The translations under genes were made by a program, and so were the position numbers. A DNA stretch of 64,000 nt, from contig NZ_JAKKFH010000030.1 of NCBI RefSeq assembly GCF_022230925.1, positions 16,762 through 80,761 of the forward strand. Reading direction: 5' to 3'. Each line of letters starts with the position of its first letter. Within the stretch, counting starts at the first letter, position 1. The DNA comes from Micromonospora alfalfae (GTDB lineage: Bacteria > Actinomycetota > Actinomycetes > Mycobacteriales > Micromonosporaceae). The notes under the pieces are model-generated. The model was given only the letters and a program-made list of their open reading frames with translations. It did no database searches and was not told where the DNA came from. Positions 8,450 through 16,858 of this stretch are shown piece by piece.

Positions 8450-8889
8450 GTCTTGCCCCTCGACTCGTGTGGTCGAGAAGGGCGCAGGGCTCAGCTCGAC
8501 CAGTGCATGACTGGTGAAGCTGAGTTCCCCGCGTACCGGCTGAACGGCGAGAAGGTCTCAGATAGTGCAGTAGTGCAGGTCTTGCAATGTGCCCGTACTC
8601 AGGCCCTACAAAGCACCGGTCCCCTGGGTCTCTTCCAGGACTTCCAGGACACCGGACTGACTTTCGCGTCACAGCCGAGTTTTAGCTTTATACCCCAGCG
8701 ATCCTCACAGAGGTCGGGGGCGCGTCAGTCGGTGCGGGCCCCTGACTCAGGGGCCCTGCTCCGCGTTGGATCGTACCCGACCGGCACAACAGGTGAACAC
8801 CCTCTAGCCGGTCTGCATGGTTCACGCGCCGCTGTGGCATGGGCCAGTGGCGTCTGACATGGACAGTTCCGGGCCGACCGGCGAAAGCC
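8450..8889. other. stretch without a supported gene
   Basis: About 440 bases between the small membrane gene and the winged-helix remnant. Frames on both strands are open only through GC bias, and none has a ribosome site plus protein-like sequence. No repeat or RNA was recognised. Confidence 0.4.
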
Positions 8890-9347
8890 TCACAACCGGT
8901 CGCCCCGTTGCGTTGGCAGCGGCGGCCTAGTCATCTCGTTCTTCAACCCGGCACGTGCGGCGACCTGCCTCAGCAGGTACCCGAAGGCACGCCTCATCCA
9001 CTCCTGATACTCATCGTCAGGCAGTGGCAGCGGTTCGGAAGTAGCGCGACATCCGCGCTGCCACCGTCCGCGGCTGATTTCAACAAACGCGGCACTGCAG
9101 CGGAGCGCCGAGCGGACCTTCACTGCTGCGTACTCCGGCGACTCCGTCATGCGCAAGGCGGCAGCGATCTCGCGGGCGAGCATGCCCTCGTTCGAGCCGA
9201 GGGCGAGGGTTCGAGCGATGCGCTCGCTCAACGCGGTCACTCGGGCCGGTTCGACTGCACGCCCGGTTTGGGTCTGGACAGCTGTGGCGTAAGTGGTCAG
9301 CAGCTCGAACCCGAACGGGCCCGCGACACTCAAGACACGCTGGGCCG
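8890..9347 (-). pseudogene. C-terminal fragment of a winged-helix-like gene, cut by the IS6 element
   Basis: The minus frame from the IS end (9347) to the stop at 8890 encodes about 150 residues that look genuine, for example VLSVAGPFGFELLTTYATAV, then LSERIARTLALGS, a helix-rich MLAREIAAALRM segment, and AAFVEISRGRWQRG, a typical C-terminal wing of a helix-turn-helix domain. No start is available because the terminal repeat of the insertion sequence abuts the 5' side, and no matching N-terminal half was found beyond the IS. It is a truncated remnant; the family of the intact protein is uncertain. Confidence 0.5.
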
Positions 9348-10170
9348 GGCGCCGTTGCGTTATCGGATCGCCGGACGCGTTGAGTCTGCCTTGGATCCCC
9401 GGGATCAGATCGCTCGGGCGAGTTCGGTGAACGCGGCGGCGACCCGCGTTGTCGGCCGGGGGTCGACGGCGAGTTCGTAGTGTCCGCGTCGTAGGTTCTG
9501 CATGAAGGCGTGTCCGGCGATGATCACTTATGCTGTCTTGTCGGTTCGCAGCCCGCGCATCGACCGCAGCCGGTGTTTGAGCCGGCTGTGATCGGCCTCG
9601 ATCGGATTGTTGGCGTACTGCTCGACGTGGTGCCACGCGGACGGGATCAGTTCGTCGAGCACGCCGGGGTAGACGGCGGCGGCGTCGGTGACGACCTCGC
9701 TGGGTGTCGCCTTCAGCGTCGATAGGGCCCGGCGGAAGAACCTGCGGGCCGCGTCGGCGTCGCGGCGGGTCGAGACGAGCACATCGATGACCTGCCCGTA
9801 CTGGTCGACCGCCCGGTACACGTAGCGCCATACCCCATTGACCTTGATATACGTCTCGTCAACGAACCACCTGTCGCCGGGTGAGTGGCGGTTGAAGCGG
9901 GCGGCGTCGGCCAGCAGCGGGGTGAACCGCTGTACCCATCGGTAGACGGTGACGTGGTCGACCTCGACGCCACGTTCGACCAGCAGCTCTTCAACATCCC
10001 TATAGGACAGGTTGAACCGCAGATACCAGCGGACCGCGAGGACGATCACCTCCGGCGGGAACCGGAACCCGGCAAACGCCGACTTCGGCGGCGTCCAGGT
10101 GCGAGGACGGGTTGATGCCTTCACCGCTCAAGCCTGCCTCGATCTTGCCAACGCTCAACGCAACGGCGCC
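9348..10170 (-). mobile_element. IS6-family insertion sequence, 823 bp
   Basis: It is bounded by perfect 14-bp inverted repeats, GGCGCCGTTGCGTT at 9348-9361 and its complement at 10157-10170, and filled by one transposase gene, the normal IS6/IS26 layout and size. The eight bases outside the ends (CTGGGCCG and GTCAGGCC) do not match, so no target duplication remains. That fits an old insertion or one that took part in replicative cointegrate/deletion events, as IS6 elements do. The transposase is interrupted (see the entry within). Confidence 0.85.
9405..10124 (-). pseudogene. IS6-family DDE transposase with an in-frame stop
   Basis: Frame from GTG 10124. It contains an N-terminal zinc-less IS6 type start (FRFPPEVIVLAVRWYLRF), a helix-turn-helix (VTVYRWVQRF) and the DDE triad: D in WFVDETYIKV, D in VVTDAAAVYP and E in NNPIEADHSRLK. 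After LRTDKTA the frame hits TAA at 9530-9528, yet the next 40 codons in the same frame read VIIAGHAFMQNLRRGHYEL to a TGA at 9407-9405. This is exactly the expected C-terminus of the family, where Gln (CAA/CAG) normally sits at the stop. A single nonsense change therefore removes the last 41 residues. The catalytic triad is intact, so weak activity cannot be fully excluded. Confidence 0.85.
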
Positions 10171-10379
10171 GTCAGGCCTCCCTGCGAGGGCGCTTCGTTC
10201 CTTGACCCTTGCTGGCGCGAGCCCGGCTCTCCTGGGCCGTCCCGGTCGGCGTGGCCTGTTCGGGGCAGGGCTACGAGGCGGTGCCGGTAGCCGCAGATGA
10301 TCTCGGCGACGTCTTCGTGGCTAACTTGATCTTTAACCTGCCCGGCGGATCTTCGACACGCGATCCGCCGGGGTCTCCG

Positions 10380-10634
10380 TCAGCTGATCGTCATGGCGGG
10401 CGCGTATGTCGTGCCGAGGTGCTCGTACACCACCGTGGGTGGCAAGAGGTTCCAGTGGTGGCCGAGCATCAGCGTCGCGCCTGCTGGTGCGGCGAAGAAC
10501 AGGTGCAGCCGCGGTGCGCGCGTCCGCCGAACAGCCTCGACGATGCGAGTGCGAGGGCGTGCGCCCAGCCGACGGCGAACGCCGCGTCCGGTACGGCGGT
10601 CTGGCTCGGGCCATCCGCAGCTCCGAGGGCGAGG
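10380..10634 (-). pseudogene. SAVED-domain remnant (C-terminal end)
   Basis: The last 45 residues before the TGA at 10380 read RLHLFFAAPAGATLMLGHHW followed by NLLPPTVVYEHL and Y.PAMTI. This matches the end of SAVED domains, the cyclic-oligonucleotide sensors of CBASS and related systems (HLF.A.P...A..LG...N....V.VYE......Y.P). Upstream the frame is broken: a second frame over about 10560-10625 reads VPDAAFAVGWAHALALA, the helix that should precede it. At least one shift is needed, and the N-terminal domains are missing because the sequence runs directly into a metH fragment. It is a non-functional remnant. Confidence 0.55.
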
Positions 10635-11105
10635 AGCCTCGGCCAGGGCCGAAATCTGCTCCGCGTACGCCGCGCGCACTTCGTCGAAGTCGACGGCGCG
10701 ATACGCCGGGTCCTCGACCCGCGGCGACAGCGACAGCGTCACGTTCAGCGGCCCGACTTAGCCAGCCACGAACCGGCCGCCGAACTCGTCCGCCGCCTGC
10801 CGGGCCAGCCGCGCACCCTGAACGTTCATCTCACGAACCAGTGACTGGAGCCCGTAGTCGGCCTGGCCGATGCTCGTCGCCGTGAAGGTATTGGTGGTGG
10901 TGATATCGGCGCCGGCGGCCAGATACCGCCGGTGTACGTCCAGAACGACGTCCGGCCGGGTGAGGTTGAGCAGGTCGGGATCGCCGGCGACGTCCTGCGG
11001 ATGGTCGACGATCAGGCCGCCTCGATAGTCCGCGGCGGTGAGCTTCGCGCCCTGCAACATCGTTCCCCAGGCGCCATCCAGCACCAGAACACGCTCCGAC
11101 ATCAT
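10635..11105 (-). pseudogene. metH fragment (homocysteine-binding domain) with a nonsense codon
   Basis: The frame from ATG 11105 encodes the start of a cobalamin-dependent methionine synthase of the long type: VLVLDGAWGTMLQ, then LLNLTRPDVVLDVH, AGADITTTNTFTATSIGQADY and ARQAADEFGGRFVAG. A TAA at 10760-10758 interrupts it where the family has Ser (AGSxGP), and the frame then continues VGPLNVTLSLSPRVEDPAYR to AEQISALAEA before homology ends abruptly at about 10635. The fragment covers only the first 160 or so of about 1200 residues and lacks the zinc site, folate and cobalamin domains. It is a decayed fragment, fused by deletion to the SAVED remnant. Confidence 0.8.
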
Positions 11106-11317
11106 CTTGGCAGGACTGGCTCGCGCTGCCGCGCGTCTAGGGAGGCCATCGGCCCGGCCCAGGTCCGGCGTCGTCAAGGCGGCCCGCGACGGGGTCGCCT
11201 TGACGATGCGAAGAGAGCAATTCGGCGGGCAACAGGGCTGGCCACATGGCTTGACCAGCGGTCAAGCAGCGCTAGACACACTCCAACTTGACTGATCTTG
11301 GTCCCCAGAACGGCGAA

Positions 11318-11346
11318 AGGGCCGACCCGATTTCCGGATCAGCCCT
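11318..11346 (-). terminator. hairpin left of attL, probably the original tRNA-Pro terminator
   Basis: On the minus strand AGGGCTGATCCG (11346-11335) pairs with CGGGTCGGCCCT (11329-11318), giving 12 pairs including two G-U and a five-base loop. It lies ten bases beyond the tRNA 3'-end repeat at 11356-11398, where the tRNA terminator would have stood before the element integrated. No T-run follows, as is usual in actinomycetes. Confidence 0.5.
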
Positions 11347-11355
11347 CTGACCTGC

Positions 11356-11398
11356 GTCGGGACGGCCGGATTCGAACCGACGACCCCTTGACCCCCAG
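11356..11398 (+). repeat. attL: 43-bp copy of the tRNA-Pro 3' half
   Basis: Identical over 43 bases to 29117-29159, which spans the anticodon loop to the 3' end of the intact tRNA-Pro gene. The sequence diverges immediately on both sides. It lacks the 5' half and is not a functional tRNA. As the far boundary of a region with integrase and excisionase next to the intact tRNA, it is the left attachment core; excision between the copies would release about 17.76 kb. Confidence 0.92.
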
Positions 11399-11492
11399 GA
11401 CGTTGCGTTGGACGTTCGCGCACGTCATGCACGCTGTAGCCATGATCAGGCCGTGCCGTCGAGTGCCTGTTGTCCGCCAACGCGCACTACGT

Positions 11493-11511
11493 GTGGTCCC
11501 ACTGTGGTCCC
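11493..11511 (+). promoter_or_regulatory. paired TGGTCCC motifs, left-end integrase arm-site candidate
   Basis: GTGGTCCC at 11493-11500 and again at 11504-11511 have an 11-base period, 95 bases inside attL. The same pair with the same period and strand lies 88 bases inside attR. Paired arm-type sites flanking both core sites are what a tyrosine integrase needs; the function is inferred. Confidence 0.55.
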
Positions 11512-11657
11512 CCACGGATCTCGCCGAGCAAGGGATGCCGTCTACAACTTGGCTACGTGCGCGAGTGTCCAGCCCGGACACGATAGCGAAGATAACGTTG
11601 AGGCATCGACCAGATGTCGAGGGCTAGCACCACGATGGACGGTGATATCTTGAAGAT

Positions 11658-12149
11658 GTGACCACTGATCTTGCCGCGTCCACCCCACCGCTGGGAGACG
11701 GCTACGCGCACGAGTGCCACGTCCGCGACCTGTACGCCAGGAGGCTCACCGAGTTCCGGCCGGAGGAGATGTTGCTCAAGACCGAGCACTCCTATGCCGG
11801 ATCCCGCGTCCGCGCCGACATGCGCACGGTCAGCAGCGACGGAGTGATCCGCGTATGGGAGTTCAAAATCCTCGCAGGCTACGAGGGACTCGGCCAGGCT
11901 CTCACGTACCTGGCGTTGGCGAGGAAGGAACAAGAGTTCGGTCGCCCGATCCGGGCCGTGCTCGCCGCCTTTGCGTTCCAGCCCGAAATCCGCACCACCA
12001 TCGAGGTCCTGAATCTGGGCATCGAACTCGTCGAACTACCCGCCAAGCTCCGCCTAGCGGGTGGCGTCCCAGACATCGAAACAGCCATGTCAGTTCCCAC
12101 AATCCCCCACCTGACCGACCTGCTGCCACCAACGTTCAAGGAGTCCTGA
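11658..12149 (+). CDS. PD-(D/E)XK nuclease-like protein paired with a DndB-like protein
   Basis: A 163-residue protein from GTG 11658 (no strong ribosome site; an overlapping out-of-frame ATG lies two bases earlier). VRADMRTV (Asp54) followed by VWEFKI (Glu68, Lys70) is the PD-(D/E)XK metal/catalytic signature, and GQALTYLALA (Gln80, Tyr84) is the QxxxY motif of RecB/Cas4-like nucleases. The rest is a compact alpha/beta fold ending in a short helical tail. It sits 260 bases inside attL and its TGA overlaps the ATG of the next gene by one base, so the two are one unit. A DNA-cleaving role in defence or element competition is inferred. Confidence 0.7.
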   Translation: MTTDLAASTPPLGDGYAHECHVRDLYARRLTEFRPEEMLLKTEHSYAGSRVRADMRTVSSDGVIRVWEFKILAGYEGLGQALTYLALARKEQEFGRPIRAVLAAFAFQPEIRTTIEVLNLGIELVELPAKLRLAGGVPDIETAMSVPTIPHLTDLLPPTFKES

Positions 12150-13663
12150 TGGCAACGCTGCCCACATTCCCACAAACCAAGCTGATTGCCGATGACGCCA
12201 TACCCGAGGACAAGGAGTTTGACGGGCTCAGGATCGTCCGGTATCAGAGCGACCCGAAGGCGCAAACCGCGGTCGCCCAGAACCAGTACGAGTTTCAGCA
12301 CGAACTGGGAAAGCGTCACATGATCCACGGCGTGGTGCTGGCGCTCAAAGGAGCGAAGCCGAACTACCGAATCACAGCGACGATGCACCCGACGCTGAGG
12401 GTGTTTACTGAGATTGTCAAGTACGACCCTTCGGCTCCGCCGATTGAGGACTGGGAGGCTCAGGGCATGCTGAAGGCCCACGAGCAGACCCAGCAAGACT
12501 TCAAGGGCGCAAAGAAGGAAAACCTGGCCAACTTCAAGCAGTACAACGTTGAAGCTATCCGTGAAGAACGCGTCGCCTATCTTCCGACCATCAGCGGGTG
12601 GCAGTCGGCCGCTGTCTTCCCCGAGACAATCTTCGTGGCTCTAGACGAGAGCAACCCGATGGCCCTGTACGGAATTTTGTACTTGCCCAAAAAGCCTGTG
12701 ATGCAGTCTGACGGCCAGACCCAAACCGCCGCACTGTTCCAGGCGGCCCACACCGGCCTCGCGATCAAGGCCGGCGCTTTGGACAGCTTCGGTACCACAT
12801 TGGAAATCGAACTCAACGTCACGCCCGAACGCGCCGCGCAGAGCTTTGCTGACCGTAACGGCCGCGGCTCGAAGAAGAATAAGAACCTCGTCGCGACCCT
12901 CGACAGTTCCTCAGCAATGGCCCGCCTACGCAACCAGGCCGTCGCCGGGACCGTCTTCGAGGACCGTCTTGCCGACGGGCGAACGGGTGGAGCAAGCGAG
13001 ACCGCGACGAGGAACATCGCCGACCTCTCGACCATGGACCAGATCCTACTGAACGTGATCTCCCGCGGTGCAAGAAAAGAAGAGCAGATCAAGCTCTACC
13101 ACATCAAGCACTTCCTTCCCTTCTGCCGGGAATTCCTTGAACTGCTCGACAGCGAATTCGGCGACAAATGGGTTGATCCCAGCCCCAAGGGCAGCGAACC
13201 GTACCGACTCATCTACATCCACGGATGGGCATTCGCCCTCAAGGCCTTGGCCATCGCCTACCATGACTGCCGCAGAGACCTCATCGCCCCCCTCGCAGCT
13301 GCCATCGGAACCGGTTCTGGCGATGAGCACCGCACGGCAGAAGAAGCTGAAGAGCTCTTCCTGGCGAAGGCGTCCGGCAATGACGCACCCGAGCCGGTCA
13401 TCAGCTTCGAGGACTTCGCGCACCGGATCCACACCATCGACTGGCTCCGCTACCGCAAGCACTGGATCAGTCTGACCGGGTACAAACTTGACCGGAACGG
13501 CAAGAAGAAGACGCGGGAAATCAAGGACGGCCCCGGCGGCAAGAGGCTCATCGTCGACGGCAGGGCTCAGAACACGGCCGCCCACATCGGCACCGTCGTC
13601 AACAAGATTCTCTCCAACAAGTGGACCGACCTCACCGCCACCGTCGACGAACCCACCAAGTGA
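12149..13663 (+). CDS. DndB/DGQHR-like protein
   Basis: A 504-residue protein; ATG 12149 has AAGGAG six bases upstream and overlaps the nuclease stop. YLPTISGWQSAAVFPETIFV followed by MQSDGQTQTAALF (DGQ at 188-190) resembles the core of DndB and DGQHR-domain proteins (ParB/sulfiredoxin-like superfamily), where DGQHR(T) follows a beta-strand; here His-Arg is replaced by Thr-Gln. The C-terminal 250 residues are mainly helical, with no other motif recognised. In phosphorothioation systems DndB controls the dndCDE genes, but none of dndA, dndC, dndD or dndE is present here. A two-gene nuclease/DGQHR module as AICE cargo is best read as a candidate defence or anti-competitor system. Confidence 0.62.
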   Translation: MATLPTFPQTKLIADDAIPEDKEFDGLRIVRYQSDPKAQTAVAQNQYEFQHELGKRHMIHGVVLALKGAKPNYRITATMHPTLRVFTEIVKYDPSAPPIEDWEAQGMLKAHEQTQQDFKGAKKENLANFKQYNVEAIREERVAYLPTISGWQSAAVFPETIFVALDESNPMALYGILYLPKKPVMQSDGQTQTAALFQAAHTGLAIKAGALDSFGTTLEIELNVTPERAAQSFADRNGRGSKKNKNLVATLDSSSAMARLRNQAVAGTVFEDRLADGRTGGASETATRNIADLSTMDQILLNVISRGARKEEQIKLYHIKHFLPFCREFLELLDSEFGDKWVDPSPKGSEPYRLIYIHGWAFALKALAIAYHDCRRDLIAPLAAAIGTGSGDEHRTAEEAEELFLAKASGNDAPEPVISFEDFAHRIHTIDWLRYRKHWISLTGYKLDRNGKKKTREIKDGPGGKRLIVDGRAQNTAAHIGTVVNKILSNKWTDLTATVDEPTK

Positions 13664-14035
13664 CCCATCAGCCGGTGGCGAACTTGAGGGTTGCGATTGA
13701 AAACCATTGTCAGACCGGGCGAGCAGGCACATGCGTCAGGTCCCGCACGACTTAGGCCCTCCAGCAGGATGACCGCGCATGCGTTTAGTAGGCGGAGTAG
13801 GCAAGCCATGTAGGTCCCCCTGCATTTCCCCAAGGGTTTAGGGCTTGGGCAACCGCACGACCTTGCGGCCATGAGTCCCACTGCCGCTCCGGAAGCCCGC
13901 CCACAGTGCGCGGCCGATGTTCGACACGAGGGTGAACTGTTAGGTACGGACAAACCGGGAGGTCAATCCGCTCGGAGGATCATGTACGGCCGGGCGGACT
14001 GAGAGCTTGCGGCGGCCCGTGATCCAATGGGTGCC
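13664..14035. other. stretch without a supported gene
   Basis: About 370 bases after the DndB-like gene. Short frames only, with no ribosome site followed by protein-like sequence. No clear terminator hairpin was found after the nuclease/DndB pair. Confidence 0.4.
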
Positions 14036-14200
14036 ATGGAGGATCAAACGCGCGTTGTCGATGTCAACCAGTCCGTCACAGGCCCTCAACTGCTCCGGCT
14101 AGTGGCCAACGAACTAGCCGATTACATCGAGGAATCGGAACACGCTGGCGAGCCCATGAGCTTGGCTGACTTCGGCATATGGCTCTCAGCCGACGCATAG
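14036..14200 (+). CDS. small acidic protein, unknown
   Basis: A 54-codon frame from ATG 14036 to TAG 14200. The product runs MEDQTRVVDVNQSVTGPQLL, then an acidic helix VANELADYIEESEHAGEP, and ends SLADFGIWLSADA. It is well composed for a soluble helical protein and rich in Glu/Asp, unlike GC-bias noise. The ribosome site is weak. Its 3' end overlaps the tail of the minus-strand frame 14076-14462, so only one of the two is likely right in this overlap. No family recognised. Confidence 0.4.
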   Translation: MEDQTRVVDVNQSVTGPQLLRLVANELADYIEESEHAGEPMSLADFGIWLSADA

Positions 14201-14462
14201 CAGCAGGCCACTTCCGTTGCAACTTCGGCTTGATTGACGAACAGGGGCCGCTGACATGGGCAAACGCCCTCGTCGGCGGCCCCTCCCGCAGATCTAGATA
14301 GGCGCCGCCCTTGCCTCCGCTGCCCTCCGGGATGTATCCGGCCCGCAACCACTGCTGGAGCGCCGTCTTGGCGCTACGCAGCATCTGCTGGGCCTCGCTG
14401 CTCATGCTCAGAGCCCTGTCGTACTTCGAGCCAATGCCAGCGATCAGGTCGCGTAGGTTCAT
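14076..14462 (-). pseudogene. possible truncated MrcB_N/DUF3578-like fragment
   Basis: From ATG 14462 the first 60 or so residues look genuine: MNLRDLIAGIGSKYDRALSM, a helix LRSAKTALQQWL and then GYIPEGSGGKGGA. A helix followed by W, Gly-Tyr and GSGGKG resembles the N-terminal domain (DUF3578) of McrB-type restriction subunits, where GSGGxGN.A.vPW follows. The expected PW motif is absent and the remainder of the frame looks random, so this may be a truncated remnant. Similarity is weak and judged by eye. Confidence 0.3.
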
Positions 14463-14569
14463 CAGCGGTTCCTTTCAGGCGCCACTGGCTAGCGAGCAGA
14501 GTAGACGCCGTGTGCGACAGGACTGGGCACCTAGCGCCAGGGCCCACAGCCACCAATCCGGCGACACTG

Positions 14570-14672
14570 GGATTGGCGACAACCAGGGTTGTCGGCGCGC
14601 ACGCCAGCTCGGCGAGCACGGCACGTGCCGCGTGCCGCATGACGCCCGCTCGTCTCCACCTCGTCACCGATC
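14570..14672. repeat. decayed, partly inverted copy of the DUF6884/DUF3987 gene junction
   Basis: The complement of 14570-14625 encodes VLAELACAPTTLVVANP and matches 24363-24425, the end of the DUF6884 gene (VLAELARTATTPVVTNP). On the plus strand 14632-14672 nearly repeats 24443-24483, the start of the DUF3987 gene (MTPARLHLVTD). So the two halves of one junction stand here in opposite orientation. This is debris of a second AICE replication module, with no function expected. The rest of 14463-15062 shows no supported gene. Confidence 0.6.
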
Positions 14673-15062
14673 GTGGACAAATTCGGCGATCACCCGCGAT
14701 TCGGTCAATAATGGGTGCATCTGCTCGCCGCTCAGCGCAACAGGTAGCTAAGCGGACCGCCACGAGCACGCCATGCAGCCCCTGACCCGACGGCCTGCCA
14801 CACACAGGTTTTCAAGACCATCACCTGCATTCGGGTGACCAGGGTAAACGGCCAGTCAGCGTGACTAGCTACCGCCGATTTGCCACACACGGGCTCGCGC
14901 TGCGAGCAACTACGCGAGTGGAATCGGCCGGACCGGACCATGCGCCACTGCCAGTCGGTGGTGAGCCGCCAGAGTGTCATGCGGCGCGTGCTGTGCTGGC
15001 GGTGCGTTTCGTTGCACTCGCCCGCTACGCTGCAGTGAACAAACTTCAGGCGCTGAGGAAAG

Positions 15063-15821
15063 ATGAACGCATTAGAGGAACTGTTTCGGCTCTGGATAGC
15101 TGGCAAAGAGACATCGGATATCCACATTTTCGGATTGTCAATGATCTGGTGGGGCCGCGTCGGCAAGCTTCTTCAGTTCCTGGGCGGACTTGTCGTCATC
15201 CTCGATTTGATTGGACCTGAACGCCTCCGCAACTGGGGTACCCGCATTAGGGAGCCCGACGCCGAACGCCTGGAGCGCGTAAGCAGGCTTGTAAGGGTGC
15301 TGCATAAACTGCCGTTTGCATTTGCGCTCTACCTGTTCAGATTGGAAGGGTACAGGAAAGATGCGCTATACGCTAAAGAAAAGGACCGTGAGCGGGCACA
15401 GAAAGAGCGCCACTTAAAATCACAGGAAGCGTCTGAGAAATTCTTTGCCAGATACCCGATCGACACGTGGGTCTTGACTGCAATGGTGGTGCTGTGGATT
15501 TTAGGCCCCCCAGCGTACGCAATTTACAGCATTACCGTTGGAAATACGGTCAAACCAGGCTCGCATTCGAGCAGCGGTGACGGTTTTCAGCTGTATCAAA
15601 TACCACTCGCATCGGCCGGCATTGTGCTTGTCTGGCTCTTGCCGGGATTCCTCATCGCCTTGCTACAGGCTGCGGGTGTCGCCGCGCGCGCGGCCTTTGA
15701 TATTGGGATTGTTCGGCCCTTGGCCACAGCGCTGGTGGCGACACGGCCGGCACTTCGAATACGATGGAGTGCGGTAGCAATCATCGTTGTCGGCTTTGGA
15801 TTGGACCTGCTGGCCTCGTAG
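15063..15821 (+). CDS. multi-pass membrane protein, AICE cargo
   Basis: A 252-residue product from ATG 15063 (AGGAAAG upstream). The membrane segments are at about 28-48 (WWGRVGKLLQFLGGLVVILD), 137-158, 185-206 and 232-250. A long basic amphipathic stretch between the first and second (YAKEKDRERAQKERHLKSQE) should be a cytoplasmic coiled coil. Codon use is distinctly less GC-rich than in the neighbours (TTT, ATT, AAA are frequent), which suggests later acquisition. No enzymatic motif; the function is unknown, possibly an abortive-infection or exclusion protein given its place in cargo DNA. Confidence 0.6.
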   Translation: MNALEELFRLWIAGKETSDIHIFGLSMIWWGRVGKLLQFLGGLVVILDLIGPERLRNWGTRIREPDAERLERVSRLVRVLHKLPFAFALYLFRLEGYRKDALYAKEKDRERAQKERHLKSQEASEKFFARYPIDTWVLTAMVVLWILGPPAYAIYSITVGNTVKPGSHSSSGDGFQLYQIPLASAGIVLVWLLPGFLIALLQAAGVAARAAFDIGIVRPLATALVATRPALRIRWSAVAIIVVGFGLDLLAS

Positions 15822-16171
15822 CTTTGGCTATGATTGGCGGCGTTTCGAGCGAAGCAAAACGGGGCATTGGTGGCGGCTGGAAAGACACCGCTGATTTGCC
15901 GCAGCAGACCGGACTGATCACTTCCAGGCCGGTGAGGCAGCGGCGACCAGCAATCAGTCTTTACTCAGAAGTGGGCCTGCCGGAACACCCCGCTCTGTCG
16001 CCCCGCACGGCACGAGCGGTATAGCCCAGTGCCCGTGGACTGCCGTGGGCCACTTGAACGAGAGGTGCGGACGTGGGGACGAGCAACTCCGCGAGCAGAC
16101 TGGCGGCGATCCTGGAACAGGCGCGCAACAGCCCGGCAGGGCGGCCGTGAAGGTCTGGATGCAGATCTCTG
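15822..16171. other. stretch without a supported gene
   Basis: 350 bases between the membrane protein and the convergent HAD gene. A 25-codon plus-strand frame starting GTG 16072 (MGTSNSASRLAAILEQARNS) looks like the beginning of a protein but stops at once, so it is probably a remnant. No terminator was identified with confidence. Confidence 0.35.
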
Positions 16172-16858
16172 TCATACGTTCGTCATGAAACGAGCTATCT
16201 CGCCCATACTCGTAATCACCACGTCCGCGCCAGCAGTCCGGAAGGTTTCGACCTTGGCCGGCCGATTGGCATAGCCGATTACCCGCACACCCGCCGCCCT
16301 CGCAGCCTCAATGTCTGAAAGCGAGTCTCCGACCAGTACGCAGCGGCTCGCCGGTCTAGCGATGGCACGCACGGCTTGCAGGATCGGCTCTGGGTTGGGC
16401 TTCATACGGTCCGGGTCGGCGTACGCCCGGCCGACCACCGGCGAGACGTACGCGGCGAGACGGCGCGCTGTCAGGTACGCGCTCACCGCGCCGGCCGAGT
16501 TGTTGCTGACCACCGCCACCGGCATCCCGGCTTGCCTGGCAGCCACAATGACCTCTCGACCGTACGGCGTTGGCTCGGCAGTCTCGGCCGCCCGGCGCTC
16601 GGCCGCGCAGAGCGCATCCTCCACCGCCCGCGTGATGCCGTGATCGCCGGCCGCACCGGTCCGGCGCAGCACCTCAAGCGGGTCCGGCTCGCTGGCGAGG
16701 TCCGGCCGAATGTCGACACCTCGCCGCCGCAGCACGTCGACCAGCTCGGCGGCAACCTGCGGGGCCGGGTAGCCGGCGAAGATGCTGCACACCGGCCCAT
16801 CGAAGTCGAGCAGCACCGCGCCGACCTCGCCGAGCAGCCGGCCGAGGTCGGCGCTCAT
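16172..16858 (-). CDS. HAD-superfamily hydrolase
   Basis: A 228-residue protein; ATG 16858 overlaps the TGA of the GntR gene (ATGA), so a longer start is rejected. All HAD motifs are present: I, VLLDFDGPV (nucleophile Asp and acid/base Asp); II, VVSNNS; III, the Lys in RMKPNPEP; IV, GDSLSDIEAARAAG. A helical cap domain lies between I and II, giving a subfamily-I phosphatase of the phosphoglycolate-phosphatase type. Substrate unknown. Co-expression with a GntR regulator inside the AICE recurs in Micromonospora elements as far as I recall, perhaps linking element induction to a small phosphorylated metabolite (inference). Confidence 0.85.
   Translation of the reverse strand: MSADLGRLLGEVGAVLLDFDGPVCSIFAGYPAPQVAAELVDVLRRRGVDIRPDLASEPDPLEVLRRTGAAGDHGITRAVEDALCAAERRAAETAEPTPYGREVIVAARQAGMPVAVVSNNSAGAVSAYLTARRLAAYVSPVVGRAYADPDRMKPNPEPILQAVRAIARPASRCVLVGDSLSDIEAARAAGVRVIGYANRPAKVETFRTAGADVVITSMGEIARFMTNV

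Noticed and set aside
10380..10742. Single intact 120-residue gene
   Set aside because: Its first 36 codons are metH sequence continuing across an in-frame TAA and its end is SAVED-like; it is a fusion of two remnants.
11356..11398. Second tRNA-Pro gene
   Set aside because: Only the 3' half is present; the acceptor and D-arm 5' strands are missing, so it is an attachment repeat.
11714..12148. N-terminal extension of the DndB-like protein through the nuclease gene
   Set aside because: Same frame is open upstream but reads as Arg/Pro-rich noise, while ATG 12149 has a strong ribosome site and the nuclease frame shows real motifs.
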